DNA of 64,000 nt from Nocardioides sp. 503 (GTDB taxonomy: Bacteria; Actinomycetota; Actinomycetes; Propionibacteriales; Nocardioidaceae). Shown here one piece after another: positions 28,701 to 36,615 of the stretch (position 1 is its first letter; each line of letters starts with the position of its first letter). Both the position numbers and the translations under genes were made by a program. The notes below the pieces were generated by a model. It ran no database searches. It was not told the DNA's origin and saw only the letters and a program-made list of their open reading frames with translations. The stretch is from the NCBI RefSeq assembly GCF_004522095.1, contig NZ_SPUI01000011.1:48383-112382 (forward strand). Direction: 5' to 3'.

Positions 28701-31700
28701 CGTCGCACCGGGACGCATCACCCAGTCGCCGAAGCCCCAGCGCAGGCCGGTGACCCGGCCGCCGGGCGCGGTGGTGGTGGTGAAGGTGGGCGCGGGCGGC
28801 TGGGCCGTGCCCGCCGGGACCTGCACGTCGACCACGCGGTAGCCCACGTTGCCGGCGAAGGTCTCGTCGAACGACAGGCCGGGCGGCAGCAGGTCGCGCA
28901 CGACCAGGTCGGGCAGGTCGGCGGTTCCGGAGTTGGTGACGGTCAGCCGGAACGGCGCGGTCTCCCCCGGGACGATCGCGCTGTTGGGCGTCTTGTCCAC
29001 GTCGAGCTCGGGGTCGCCCTCGGCGAGCACGAGGTCGGCGGTGACCGGAGCCACCGGGTTCATCGTGCCCGGGGTCTGCAGGCGGGTCTCGTAGCCGCCC
29101 ACGAGGGTGTTCTCGAGGTCGTCCGGAATCGGCTTGCTCGGGTCGGAGCGCAGCGCCTCGCGCGGGTGCACGTCGAGGACCACGACCGCCGTGCAGCTGG
29201 CCGGGGTCGGCGCCCCCTCGCACGGGCGGATGTCGTAGCCGCCGCTCGCGGAGGTGAACGTCGCCCGGATGCCCTGCACGTCGCCGGCGGCGATCCCCGC
29301 CGGGAGCGGGAAGGCCGAGGCGCCCTTGGCGACGAGCGCGCCGGTGACCCAGCTCGTCCCGTCGAAGGCGTCGATGCGCACCCGGTCGGAGGCCAGCGGG
29401 AACTGCACCGAGGCGACCTTGCCGAAGTCGGCGGCGTCGAAGAAGTCGCGGTCCTCGTCGGTCAGCTGCAGCTGGCGGGCGCTCATGTTGCCGGTGTTGG
29501 CGATGGTGAGCCGCACCTGCGCGGTCTGCCGCGGCACCCCGGGGATCGGGGCGACGAGCCGGCCGGGCGCGATGCTCTTGTTGATCGCGGCAGCGGAGGC
29601 GGCAGGGGCGGACTCCATGCCGGGCGAGCAGACGGGGTCACCGCTCCAGCCGGCGGCGCCGGCGGCGAAGCAGTTGGACAGCGTCACGCCGTCGGGCACG
29701 CCGTCGCGGCGCATCGTCACCAGGTCGAGGAAGACCGCCTTGGTCGGGGCGAGCTCGCCGTCCACGACCGCGCGCACGCCGGTCGCGCGGGTCAGCAGCG
29801 CGGCGTCCCCGGCGGCGTACGCCACCCAGGCGCCGGCTCCGCCGGCGGCCGCGGGGTCGAACAGCTCGAGCGCCACGGCCGGCACGCCCGTGTCCTTGCG
29901 GACGGTGGCCGAGACGATCCGCACGATCGCGAACGGGTTGCCCGCCGCGCGCGGGGTGCCGTCGGCGTCGGTGACCGGGTCGGAGAGCACCGCGTCGACC
30001 AGCGGCACGTTTCCGTTGTTGCGCAGCGTGATGCCGAAGTCGACCGGCTGGCCGGGCGGCAGCTGGGTCTGGCTCACGGTCTTGACGCCGGTGCCCGACG
30101 AGCGCGGGCTCTCGACGGCCAGCGACTTGCAGGCGCTGCCCGACGTCGTGCCGGTGCTGTTGGAGGTCGTCGCCTTGGCGGTGTACTGCGCGCAGTTGAC
30201 GACGCCCGGGGACGTGCCGTTGGCCAGGTCCTGCGCGGTCACCGCGGAGTTGAGGGTGCCGTGCAGGTCGAGGTACGCCGTCGCGTCGATCGCGATCGAG
30301 GGCTGCCCGCCGCCGTCGACGCCGGTGTAGACGACCTCGATCCGCGAGGGGCGGGTGCCGGCGCGGGCGACGTCGATGGTCGCGCCGGCCGTGCGGTCGG
30401 TGACCAGGTCGGCGCTGCCGTCGGCGTAGGTCACGACCAGGTGCGCCGAGGTCGCGCCCGAGGGGAACCGCAGCCGGACCTTGGTGACGTCGAGCTTGGC
30501 GAACTCGCCCATCGGCGCCCCGGCGTCGGGCTCGACCACCCGGACCTCCTGCAGCGGGAAGGCCGACTTGTTCTGGACGCGGACGGTCGCGCTCACCGGT
30601 GAGCTCTCGCCGACGACGGCGTACTCGCCGTTCTCCCGGGAGAAGTCGCCGTCGGTGTCGGCGACGTAGTCCTTGGAGGCGTCGATGAGCACCGTGCTCG
30701 GCAGGACGTCGTAGGTGTCGCAGACCGCGGGGCCCGAGGTGACCGCGTCGAGCTCGTCGACGGCGGAGGGGACCGCGCAGTTGGTGGTCGTGAGCTTCTG
30801 GGTGGGCTCGAGCGGCGCACCGGTGGAGCGCACGGTGTCGCGCAGGACGAGCCCGGCGCGCACGGTGCCGCCGGTGGAGTCGAACGGCAGGGCCTCGCCG
30901 TCGGCGTCGGTGAAGACCACGACGAAGCCGGTGACGTCCTTGGGGTCGACGCCGGCCGGCAGGCCGAGGGTCACGGGCGCGGGCCCACCGGTCGCGGGAC
31001 CGGCGACCTGGTCGGCCGGGGCGCACGTCGTCGTCGCCGCGGTGCAGACCCGGAGCCGCGCGGTGTCGGTGCCGGCGGGGAAGCGCTCGACCTGCACCCC
31101 CGTCAGGTCGAAGCGCTCGTACGTCGCCGGCGTGACGTCGCCGACCCGCAGCTCGTCGACCGTGACCGAGCTGGAGGAGGCGTTGCGGATGCCGAGGACG
31201 ACCTGCGAGGCCTCGCCGGACCCGGCGACCGCCGAGCCGTCGTTCCACGTCTTGGTGGCCACGGGCTTCACGTCGCGCGGCACCGACACGGTGATGTCGG
31301 CCGCGGCGGAGGCCTGGTCGGCGTTGTCGGCGACCGTGGTCGCGGTGTTGGTGATCGTGGTGCCGTCCGGAGCGGGCGTGTTGGCCGGGACGCGCATGCC
31401 GATCTCCAGCACGCGCGTCGCGCCGTCGTTGAGGCCCTTGGCGCCGACCGGCTCCTGCAGCGGCTCGATGAACCGCACGGTCAGGGTGCGGGTGGCGGCC
31501 ACGTAGGTGACCTCGCGCGTCGAGGTGGACGGCGGCAGCGAGGTCATGTCCAGCCCGGCCGGCAGCACGTCGGTGACGGACTGGTTGATGCAGCCGGCCG
31601 TCAGGCCCGAGCACCGCGCGGTCAGGATGTAGGTGAACTCGCTGCCGGGCACGGCCGGAGCGCCGTCCAGGCTGGTCTCCTTGGCGATGCCCACCACCGA

Positions 31701-32051
31701 CTGGGCGGCCGCGGCCGCGGCCGCCGGTCCGGCGCGAGGCTCGTCGGCGCGGGCGTCGTCCTGGTCGTCGTCCTCGTTCGGCGCCTGCGTGTCGGGCGCC
31801 TGGGTGTCGGGCGCCTGCGGCGTGCCCGACGGCGCGTCCTGCGGCTCGGCGTCCCCGGACGCGTCGTCCGCGTCAGGCGCCGCCGTCTCGCCGGCGGGCC
31901 CCGGCGTCGGGGTCCCGTCCTGACTCACCGACGGCTGCTCGTCCGGCGCCGCGACCGCGGCGCCGGGCGCCAGCCCGGTCATCGAGACCACCACTGCCAC
32001 CAGCGCCCACATCAGCGCACGGCGCGACCGACCCACTCCCACTGCCCCCAC
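25761..32051 (-). CDS. Giant LPxxG-anchored surface protein with DUF11-like and DUF5979-like repeats
   Basis: A 2,096-residue secreted protein. A signal peptide (RRALMWALVAVVVSMTGLAP then AVA-AP) precedes an acidic Asp/Pro-rich linker and several DUF11/Ig-like modules, for example VVRDLLPPGLSFDE and DKTPNSAIVPGETAPFRLTV. The last third holds six tandem modules of about 100 residues, each starting like LxITKxVxG, with one early and one late Cys (DVTCAL..., LPxGAECWxEETDTGGAT) and ending VTNTF. The C-terminus has LPSAGG, a hydrophobic helix and RRRR, a sortase sorting signal. The GTG at 32051 has GGGAG upstream; a GTG at 32081 is possible. It is divergent from a sortase gene. Confidence 0.88.
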   Translation of the reverse strand: MGAVGVGRSRRALMWALVAVVVSMTGLAPGAAVAAPDEQPSVSQDGTPTPGPAGETAAPDADDASGDAEPQDAPSGTPQAPDTQAPDTQAPNEDDDQDDARADEPRAGPAAAAAAAQSVVGIAKETSLDGAPAVPGSEFTYILTARCSGLTAGCINQSVTDVLPAGLDMTSLPPSTSTREVTYVAATRTLTVRFIEPLQEPVGAKGLNDGATRVLEIGMRVPANTPAPDGTTITNTATTVADNADQASAAADITVSVPRDVKPVATKTWNDGSAVAGSGEASQVVLGIRNASSSSVTVDELRVGDVTPATYERFDLTGVQVERFPAGTDTARLRVCTAATTTCAPADQVAGPATGGPAPVTLGLPAGVDPKDVTGFVVVFTDADGEALPFDSTGGTVRAGLVLRDTVRSTGAPLEPTQKLTTTNCAVPSAVDELDAVTSGPAVCDTYDVLPSTVLIDASKDYVADTDGDFSRENGEYAVVGESSPVSATVRVQNKSAFPLQEVRVVEPDAGAPMGEFAKLDVTKVRLRFPSGATSAHLVVTYADGSADLVTDRTAGATIDVARAGTRPSRIEVVYTGVDGGGQPSIAIDATAYLDLHGTLNSAVTAQDLANGTSPGVVNCAQYTAKATTSNSTGTTSGSACKSLAVESPRSSGTGVKTVSQTQLPPGQPVDFGITLRNNGNVPLVDAVLSDPVTDADGTPRAAGNPFAIVRIVSATVRKDTGVPAVALELFDPAAAGGAGAWVAYAAGDAALLTRATGVRAVVDGELAPTKAVFLDLVTMRRDGVPDGVTLSNCFAAGAAGWSGDPVCSPGMESAPAASAAAINKSIAPGRLVAPIPGVPRQTAQVRLTIANTGNMSARQLQLTDEDRDFFDAADFGKVASVQFPLASDRVRIDAFDGTSWVTGALVAKGASAFPLPAGIAAGDVQGIRATFTSASGGYDIRPCEGAPTPASCTAVVVLDVHPREALRSDPSKPIPDDLENTLVGGYETRLQTPGTMNPVAPVTADLVLAEGDPELDVDKTPNSAIVPGETAPFRLTVTNSGTADLPDLVVRDLLPPGLSFDETFAGNVGYRVVDVQVPAGTAQPPAPTFTTTTAPGGRVTGLRWGFGDWVMRPGATFTIEIQVKLAPGVTEGQVNTNLMGAISSADDLACAPGTGTQTDGDLGAGTWCTDTAAVTTKAGAAFEARKWVAGTDSLGWFDNRAGRAVPVGAASCPSLTEAGRTYTAFPCIALVNPGDRYDYLLRMVNSGTEPATNMRIIDRFPVQGDKGVVLTGTDRGTQWDHRPTLATAPVLIGSGALTTSYAHAEAGVCTTDLSMTSSCGAGAWSDPFGPEAVAAQMRVAWATPLAPGQGVSIAFSMNTPLDVERVADPTIAWNSFGHAETTLRGGGATRVLPPTEPIQVGVALAYGTLRVEKELLANPGGLPVGDREFEMAYACTIDPVGNPAQTVAEGTLSVKPGESADVTGIPAGAECEVWETEAFGGVTNHPEDDPAVVTITPQLGAATDATVVTVTNSYPLAALSITKSVEGDAAAYGDDTTYPVQVLCAMDGVTATGFPVTVDLVGDDTESIDAPVGSTCTATELDAGGATTTTVAPAAGVLITAGAPEALSLTVTNTFEAGSLQILKRLSGAGASLPDGPFEYDVACTFEGTPIAPVSVTLARNGDARELLADVPLVLPIGAECTVTETDDGGADATPPPVTVTIVENADDNTVQATFTNEFSAGTVALSKVLAGAGATAPYATDAVFTVDVTCALDDATQVLFSDAVRIRGGERLELKDALGDPVLLPLGSRCWGVESDTGGATSHAVNADSFADALVVVSGAPDDLQTMELSATNTFDLSSLVLDKVVDGAAAGYAAGREFAVEVTCVLPQGAAATPLLTREPHTILAGTPLVIDELPVGAECWAEETDTGGATSTVVEFAGPAQPAVVADQPRHLTVTNTFAAGELRVTKQVVGGGAGPYSFTLACVTDQGDVALAPADASFRLRAGQTRTVSVPLGAVCTVEEADVPDDATVTFEDSDRTDDGKVEVDPEASVTVVNSFPDGAGATEETDQGGDGLLPSAGGPQLWLLLVGVLLLAGGTTLVVSSRRRREPSQA

Positions 32052-32255
32052 TGCTACTCCCGATCCCTGCTCGCGTCCCACGCGAGTCGTCTGCTCCGCG
32101 GCGGGCAGATCGCCTCAGCCGCACCTGTCAGAGACGTCGAGCGGGGCGGTCGCTTACGGCCGGTGCCGGATCCGTCGAGGTGGTCCAGACCAGTGCCCGC
32201 GGCGGGCGGTCCCGGCGGCATCCCGGCGGTGCCGCGGCCGGGATCGCCGGGCACC

Positions 32256-32927
32256 ATGTGCGGCGTGCCCCGCCCCGTCCGCTCCCGCCGCCGCCTCCAG
32301 CTGGGCGCGGTGCTGCTGCTCGTGGGGCTCGTCCTGCTCGGGTACGTCGGCTGGCAGCTGGTCGGCACCAGCTGGGTCTCGCGCCGGGCGCACGCCGCCG
32401 GGGTCGAGGCCCTGCGCGAGCAGTGGGAGCAGGGGCGCGACCACGCCGACGTGGACCACCACCGTGTGCTGGCGCTCGTCCGGGTGCCGCGCTTCGGCGA
32501 CGACGTCGAGGTGCCGCTCGTCGAGGGCACCTCGCCCGACGACCTCGCGGCCGGCTTCGGGCACGTCGAGGGGACCGCAGAGCCAGGCGCCAGGGGCAAC
32601 CTGGTCATCGCCGGGCACCGGGTGACCCACGGCGAGCCGCTGCGCGACATGCCGCGCCTCGAGCCCGGCGACCGGGTCGTCGTCGAGACCCGCACGGCCA
32701 CCCACACCTACGTCCTGGACACGGCCGGGGACGCGCTCTCGGTGCCGTTCACGGCCGACTGGGTGCTCGACGCCCGCCCGCGCAACCCCGACGCCGGCGG
32801 CACCGAGCCGCCCGCCGACGCCGGACCCCGCCTGCTCACGCTCGTGACGTGCGCCGAGCTGTTCCACACCGACCAGCGGCTGGTGGCCTTCGGGCACCTC
32901 GTGTCCTCGACGCCGTCGGTCTCCTGA
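32256..32927 (+). CDS. Class E sortase
   Basis: A 223-residue membrane-anchored transpeptidase. After a basic N-terminus and one transmembrane helix (about 12-35) comes the sortase beta-barrel, with catalytic His in NLVIAGHRV (about 120), Cys in LTLVTCAEL (about 197) and Arg in TDQRLVAFGH (about 210). Class E sortases are the housekeeping sortases of actinobacteria and attach LAxTG/LPxTG-like proteins to peptidoglycan. The divergent surface protein with LPSAGG is its obvious local substrate. I chose the ATG at 32256; an upstream GTG at 32163 and a GTG at 32265 share the frame. Confidence 0.88.
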   Translation: MCGVPRPVRSRRRLQLGAVLLLVGLVLLGYVGWQLVGTSWVSRRAHAAGVEALREQWEQGRDHADVDHHRVLALVRVPRFGDDVEVPLVEGTSPDDLAAGFGHVEGTAEPGARGNLVIAGHRVTHGEPLRDMPRLEPGDRVVVETRTATHTYVLDTAGDALSVPFTADWVLDARPRNPDAGGTEPPADAGPRLLTLVTCAELFHTDQRLVAFGHLVSSTPSVS

Positions 32928-32978
32928 GGCTCGTGGCCGCGGGGCATAAGGATCGGCGCGCTCACGCGTCTTCAGGGC

Positions 32979-33236
32979 ATGAGGAGCATTCTCGGCCGCA
33001 CCCGCAGGCGGCACCCGGACCACCCGCGGCCGTCGCCGCGGGCGCGCGCGGCGGCGTACGAGACCCAGGGCCTGGTGGGCGCCTTGAGCCCCGGCGAGTG
33101 GGCGGCGGTGCTCGACCTGCTGGGCGAGGAGATCGCCCGCGGCTGGGTGCCGAAGCGCACGGACATCGAGGCCGCGCTGGGCGTCCTGCAGATCCCGGTG
33201 CCGGCGACCGCCATGGATCGCGGAGCCTGCGGCTAG
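32979..33236 (+). CDS. Small hypothetical basic protein
   Basis: An 85-residue reading frame. The N-terminal 30 residues are Arg/Pro-rich and the C-terminal half (LSPGEWAAVLDLLGEEIARG) looks like a real helical segment. It starts with an ATG preceded by CAGGGC and ends just as the cobalamin riboswitch begins. It has no recognisable family, so this may be a genuine small gene or chance. Confidence 0.45.
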   Translation: MRSILGRTRRRHPDHPRPSPRARAAAYETQGLVGALSPGEWAAVLDLLGEEIARGWVPKRTDIEAALGVLQIPVPATAMDRGACG

Positions 33237-33239
33237 TAG

Positions 33240-33402
33240 CCTGCGGGGGCCAGTGAAGGGAACCCGGTGCGACTCCGGGACTGACGCGCAGCGGTATGGG
33301 TGACGGACGAGACGCTGTCTTCGGACAGGCCACTGGACCTCCGGGTCCGGGAAGGTGTCTCGCCCCGGCTGACCCCGAGTCCGAAGACCTGCTGGCCCTT
33401 GC
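33240..33402 (+). promoter_or_regulatory. Cobalamin riboswitch 1, upstream of cobG-cobH-cobIJ
   Basis: Conserved blocks are present in order: GCCAGTGAAGGGAACCCGGT then GCGACTCCGGGACTGACGC and GCAGCGGTATGGGTGAC, ending with the B12-box partner GAGTCCGAAGACCTGCTGGC (about 33380-33399). This is the standard AdoCbl riboswitch layout, which shuts down biosynthesis genes when cobalamin is plentiful. Confidence 0.93.
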
Positions 33403-33417
33403 GGTGACCGCCGTGAG

Positions 33418-33451
33418 GTCAGCCAGGGGCTCCGCGCACGAGCCCCAGACC
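33418..33451 (+). terminator. Hairpin in the expression platform of cobalamin riboswitch 1
   Basis: GGGGCTC (33426-33432) and GAGCCCC (33440-33446) form a perfect 7-bp stem, extendable by GGTC/GACC on either side. It lies between the aptamer and the cobG start and has no U-tract, so it could be an attenuator or part of translational control. Confidence 0.45.
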
Positions 33452-33464
33452 TCGAAGGACTCGC

Positions 33465-34328
33465 GTGCCCGCCACCTCCGTGAACCGGTCCCGTCCCGAC
33501 CTCTGCCCCGGCGCCCTGCGCCCCTGGCCCGCCGACGACGGCGCGCTGGTGCGGCTGCGGCTGCCCGGGGGCCTGATGTCCGCCGACTCGCTGCGGGCGC
33601 TGGTCGCGGTGGCCACGGCGTACGGCGACGGCGCGGTGCACCTGACCGGGCGCGCCAACCTGCAGCTGCGCGCGCTGCCCTCCGCTGACGGCGACCTCCC
33701 GGCCGAGGTGCTGGCCGCGATCGAGGCGACCGGGCTGCTGCCCTCGCGCAGCCACGAGCTGGTCCGCAACCTCCTGGTCTCGCCGCTGACCGGGCTCGGC
33801 GGCGGGCGCGCCGACCTCCGGCCGGTGGTCGCCGAGCTGGACCGGCTGCTGTGCGCCCACGCCGCGCTGGCGGGGCTGCCGGGGCGCTTCCTCTTCGTGC
33901 TCGACGACGGCCGCGGCGACCTCGTCACGCGGACCTGCGACCTGGGGCTGGTCGCGCTCGATGGGACCACCGCCCAGCTGCGGGTCGGTGCCGCGTGGGG
34001 ACCGGCCGTGCCGCTGACCGACGCGCCGGCGGCACTGGTCGACCTGGCCGCGCTCTTCCAGGAGCGCCGGGGCGACGGACCGAGCGCCGCATGGCACGTC
34101 GACGAGCTGGCCGAGCCGCTGGCGGCCGACCGGGCCGCGGACCCGCGCGCGCTCGTGTCCGGCGAGCCGGCGGCGTACGGGCGTCATGGGGGTGTCGAGC
34201 ACGTCGAGGTGCCCGACGGGGTGCTCGTGCCGGACCTGGCGCTGGACCTCGCCGCGCGCGGGCCGGAGCTGGTCGTCACGCCGTGGCACGGCGTCGTCGT
34301 CCCCGCGCGGGACGGGGGTGCGCGATGA
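33465..34328 (+). CDS. cobG: CobG-like precorrin-3B synthase homologue lacking the usual iron-sulfur cysteines
   Basis: A 287-residue member of the nitrite/sulfite reductase-like family. An N-terminal ferredoxin-like half-domain (ALVRLRLPGGLMSADSLRAL; HLTGRANLQLRAL) is followed by a middle region (RNLLVSPLTGLGGG) and a second half-domain (PELVVTPWHGVVVPA). CobG makes precorrin-3B with O2 and carries a [4Fe-4S] cluster. Only three Cys are present (14, 130, 158), without the Cys-x5-Cys...Cys-x3-Cys ligand pattern, and the protein is shorter than classical CobG (over 400). The GTG at 33465 follows AAGGA. It is first in a riboswitch-led operon and overlaps cobH by 4 bp. Confidence 0.75.
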   Translation: MPATSVNRSRPDLCPGALRPWPADDGALVRLRLPGGLMSADSLRALVAVATAYGDGAVHLTGRANLQLRALPSADGDLPAEVLAAIEATGLLPSRSHELVRNLLVSPLTGLGGGRADLRPVVAELDRLLCAHAALAGLPGRFLFVLDDGRGDLVTRTCDLGLVALDGTTAQLRVGAAWGPAVPLTDAPAALVDLAALFQERRGDGPSAAWHVDELAEPLAADRAADPRALVSGEPAAYGRHGGVEHVEVPDGVLVPDLALDLAARGPELVVTPWHGVVVPARDGGAR

Positions 34329-34990
34329 GCACGCTGGCGCGGCCGGGACGGCACTACGACTACGTCGACGACGGTCCCGCGATCTACGTGGAGTCGTTCG
34401 CGACGATCCGCCGCGAGGCGTCGTTCGCCGGGCTGCCGGCCGACGCCGAGAAGGTGGCGGTGCGGATGGTGCACGGCAGCGGCCAGGTCGACCTGGTGCG
34501 CGACCTGGTGGTGCACCCCGGACTCGTGGGTGCGGCGCGGACCGCGCTGATGATGGGCGCGCCGATCCTCACCGACGCCCGCATGGTCGCGATGGGCATC
34601 ACCGCCTCGCGGCTGCCGGCGGGCAACGAGGTGCGCTGCTTCCTCACCGACGAGCGGGTCCCCGGCCTGGCGGCCGCCTGGTCCACGACGCGCACGGCGG
34701 CCGCCGTATCCCTGTGGGAGCCCTACCTCGACGGTGCCGTCGTCGTCATCGGCAACGCCCCGACCGCGCTGTTCCACCTGATGGAGATGCTGATCGAGGG
34801 CGCGCCCCGGCCGGCGGCGGTCATCGGCTGCCCGGTGGGCTTCATCGGCGCCGCGGAGTCCAAGGAGGCGCTGGTCGCGCTCGCCGACGACCACGGCATC
34901 GACGTCCCCTACGTCACCGTGCGCGGTCGCCGCGGCGGCTCCGCGATGGCGTCCTCCGCGCTCAACGCCCTGGCCCAGGAGCAGGAGTGA
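34325..34990 (+). CDS. cobH: Precorrin-8X methylmutase
   Basis: A 221-residue enzyme that moves a methyl group from C11 to C12 to turn precorrin-8X into hydrogenobyrinate. The catalytic His lies in VRMVHGSGQVDLV; other family segments are GAPILTDARMVAMGI, NAPTALFHLMEML and GCPVGFIGAAESKEAL. Length matches the family. Start and stop overlap cobG (ATGA) and cobIJ (GTGA), so the three genes are translationally coupled; cobG-cobH-cobIJ is the same order I recall in mycobacteria. Confidence 0.95.
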   Translation: MSTLARPGRHYDYVDDGPAIYVESFATIRREASFAGLPADAEKVAVRMVHGSGQVDLVRDLVVHPGLVGAARTALMMGAPILTDARMVAMGITASRLPAGNEVRCFLTDERVPGLAAAWSTTRTAAAVSLWEPYLDGAVVVIGNAPTALFHLMEMLIEGAPRPAAVIGCPVGFIGAAESKEALVALADDHGIDVPYVTVRGRRGGSAMASSALNALAQEQE

Positions 34991-36507
34991 CCGGCCGGTT
35001 CTACGGCGTCGGGCTCGGCCCCGGCGACCCCGAGCTCGTCACGCTCAAGGCCGCGCGGCTGATCGGCGCGGCCGATGTCGTCGCCTTCCACGCGGGTGTC
35101 GGCAAGCAGTCCAACGCCCGGCGCATCGCGGCCTCGCTGATCCCGGCGACCGCCGTCGAGGAGGAGCTGCGCTACCCCGTCACGACCGGGCCGACCGCCC
35201 ATCCCGGCGGGTACGCCGGCGCCATGGCCGACTTCTACGCCGAGTCGGCCGCGCGGCTGGCGGTCCACCTCGAGGCCGGTCGCGACGTGGTCCTGCTGGC
35301 CGAGGGCGACCCGCTCTTCTACGGCTCGTTCATGTACATGCACGACCTGCTCTCGCCCCGCTTCCCCACCGAGATCGTGCCCGGGGTGCCGGCCTTCGCG
35401 GCCGCGACCGCCGCGGCGGCGACGCCGCTGGTGCGCCAGACCGACGTGCTGACGATCCTGCCCGGCACGCTGCCCGAGCCCGAGCTCGCCCGGCGGCTGG
35501 CCGACACCGACGGCGCGATCATCATGAAGCTCGGCCGCACCTTCCCCGCCGTACGCTCCGCGCTGGCGCAGGCCGGGCGCCTCGAGCACGCCGTCTACGT
35601 CGAGCGCGCGTCGATGGACACCGAGCGCCGGATGCCGGTGGCCGACGTCGACCCGGCGACGGTGCCGTACTTCTCGCTCGTCGTCGTGCCCGGCGACTCG
35701 CGGCACGACGAGCCGGCGGGGCGCCGGGCGTCGCCGGTCGCTGACGCGTCCTCGGACGTCGTGGGCGGTCCGGCGGAGCTTCTCGTGGTCGGGCTCGGGC
35801 CGGGACCGGACGCATGGGTCACGCCCGAGGTCACGGCGGCGCTGGCCGAGGTCGACCACGTGGTCGGCTACGCGCCGTACGTCCATCGCGTGCCGCAGCG
35901 CGCCGGCCTCACCCGGCACGCGTCGGGCAACACCGTCGAGGTCGACCGGGCGCGCCTCGCGCTCGACCTCGCGCTCGCCGGGGAGCGGGTCGCGGTCGTG
36001 TCCGGGGGGGACGCGGGGGTCTTCGGGATGGCGTCGGCGGTCTTCGAGGCGGCCGAGGACCCGGCGTACGCCGCCGTGCCGGTGCGCGTGCTGCCCGGGG
36101 TCAGCGCGGTGCAGGCCGTGGCGGCGCGGGCGGGGGCGCCGGTCGGCGCGGACTTCGCGGTGATGAGCCTCTCGGACCGGCTCAAGCCGTGGCCGGTCAT
36201 CGAGCGGCGGCTCCGCCACGTGGCCGAGGCCGACCTGGTGCTGGCGCTCTACAACCCGGCGTCGCGCTCGCGCACCGAGCAGGTGGTGCGCGCCCAGAAG
36301 GTCCTGCTCGAGCACCGTTCCCCCGACACCGTCGTGGTCGTCGGCCGTGACGTCGGCCGCGCCGAGGAGTCCCTGCTCGTCACCACCCTCGGCGCCCTCG
36401 ACGCCGACACCATCGACATGAAGTGCCTGCTGATCATCGGCGCCACCGCCACCCGGCGTACCCCCTCCGGCGCCGTCTGGACCCCCCGCAGCGTCCCCGA
36501 GGAGTGA
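34987..36507 (+). CDS. cobIJ: Fused precorrin-2 C20-methyltransferase / precorrin-3B C17-methyltransferase
   Basis: A 506-residue bifunctional SAM-dependent enzyme. The CobI half (about 1-238) starts FYGVGLGPGDPELVTLKA and has AEGDPLFYGSFMY; the CobJ half (about 258-506) starts LLVVGLGPGPDAWVTPEV, with VSGGDAGVFGMA and LALYNPASRSR. A 20-residue polar linker joins them. CobI methylates C20 of precorrin-2; CobJ methylates C17 and drives ring contraction after CobG. The GTG at 34987 overlaps the cobH stop. A 73-bp palindrome begins 5 bp after the stop and may terminate the operon. Confidence 0.95.
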   Translation: MTGRFYGVGLGPGDPELVTLKAARLIGAADVVAFHAGVGKQSNARRIAASLIPATAVEEELRYPVTTGPTAHPGGYAGAMADFYAESAARLAVHLEAGRDVVLLAEGDPLFYGSFMYMHDLLSPRFPTEIVPGVPAFAAATAAAATPLVRQTDVLTILPGTLPEPELARRLADTDGAIIMKLGRTFPAVRSALAQAGRLEHAVYVERASMDTERRMPVADVDPATVPYFSLVVVPGDSRHDEPAGRRASPVADASSDVVGGPAELLVVGLGPGPDAWVTPEVTAALAEVDHVVGYAPYVHRVPQRAGLTRHASGNTVEVDRARLALDLALAGERVAVVSGGDAGVFGMASAVFEAAEDPAYAAVPVRVLPGVSAVQAVAARAGAPVGADFAVMSLSDRLKPWPVIERRLRHVAEADLVLALYNPASRSRTEQVVRAQKVLLEHRSPDTVVVVGRDVGRAEESLLVTTLGALDADTIDMKCLLIIGATATRRTPSGAVWTPRSVPEE

Positions 36508-36511
36508 CCGC

Positions 36512-36584
36512 GGCGGGATAGTCCCCAACAAACGCGTGGTCGCGCCGGCGTGTCGACCACGAATTTGTTAGGGACTATCCCGCC
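36512..36584. repeat. 73-bp palindrome, TAGTCCC type (left of GIY-YIG-like gene)
   Basis: Outer arms GGCGGGATAGTCCC and GGGACTATCCCGCC, then AACAAA/TTTGTT, then inner arms GTGGTCG/CGACCAC around a loop with CGGCGTGT. The same design, with different arm sequences but the same CGGCGTGTCGA loop block, occurs at 37120-37189, on the other side of the next gene. Confidence 0.85.
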
Positions 36585-36615
36585 GGGTGTCGGTGGTGGC
36601 GGGCAGGGTGAGGGC

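Noticed and set aside
25443..30602. 1,719-residue plus-strand frame antisense to the surface protein
   Set aside because: Low-complexity Arg/Gly/Val content; the minus strand has a signal peptide, repeats and sorting signal.
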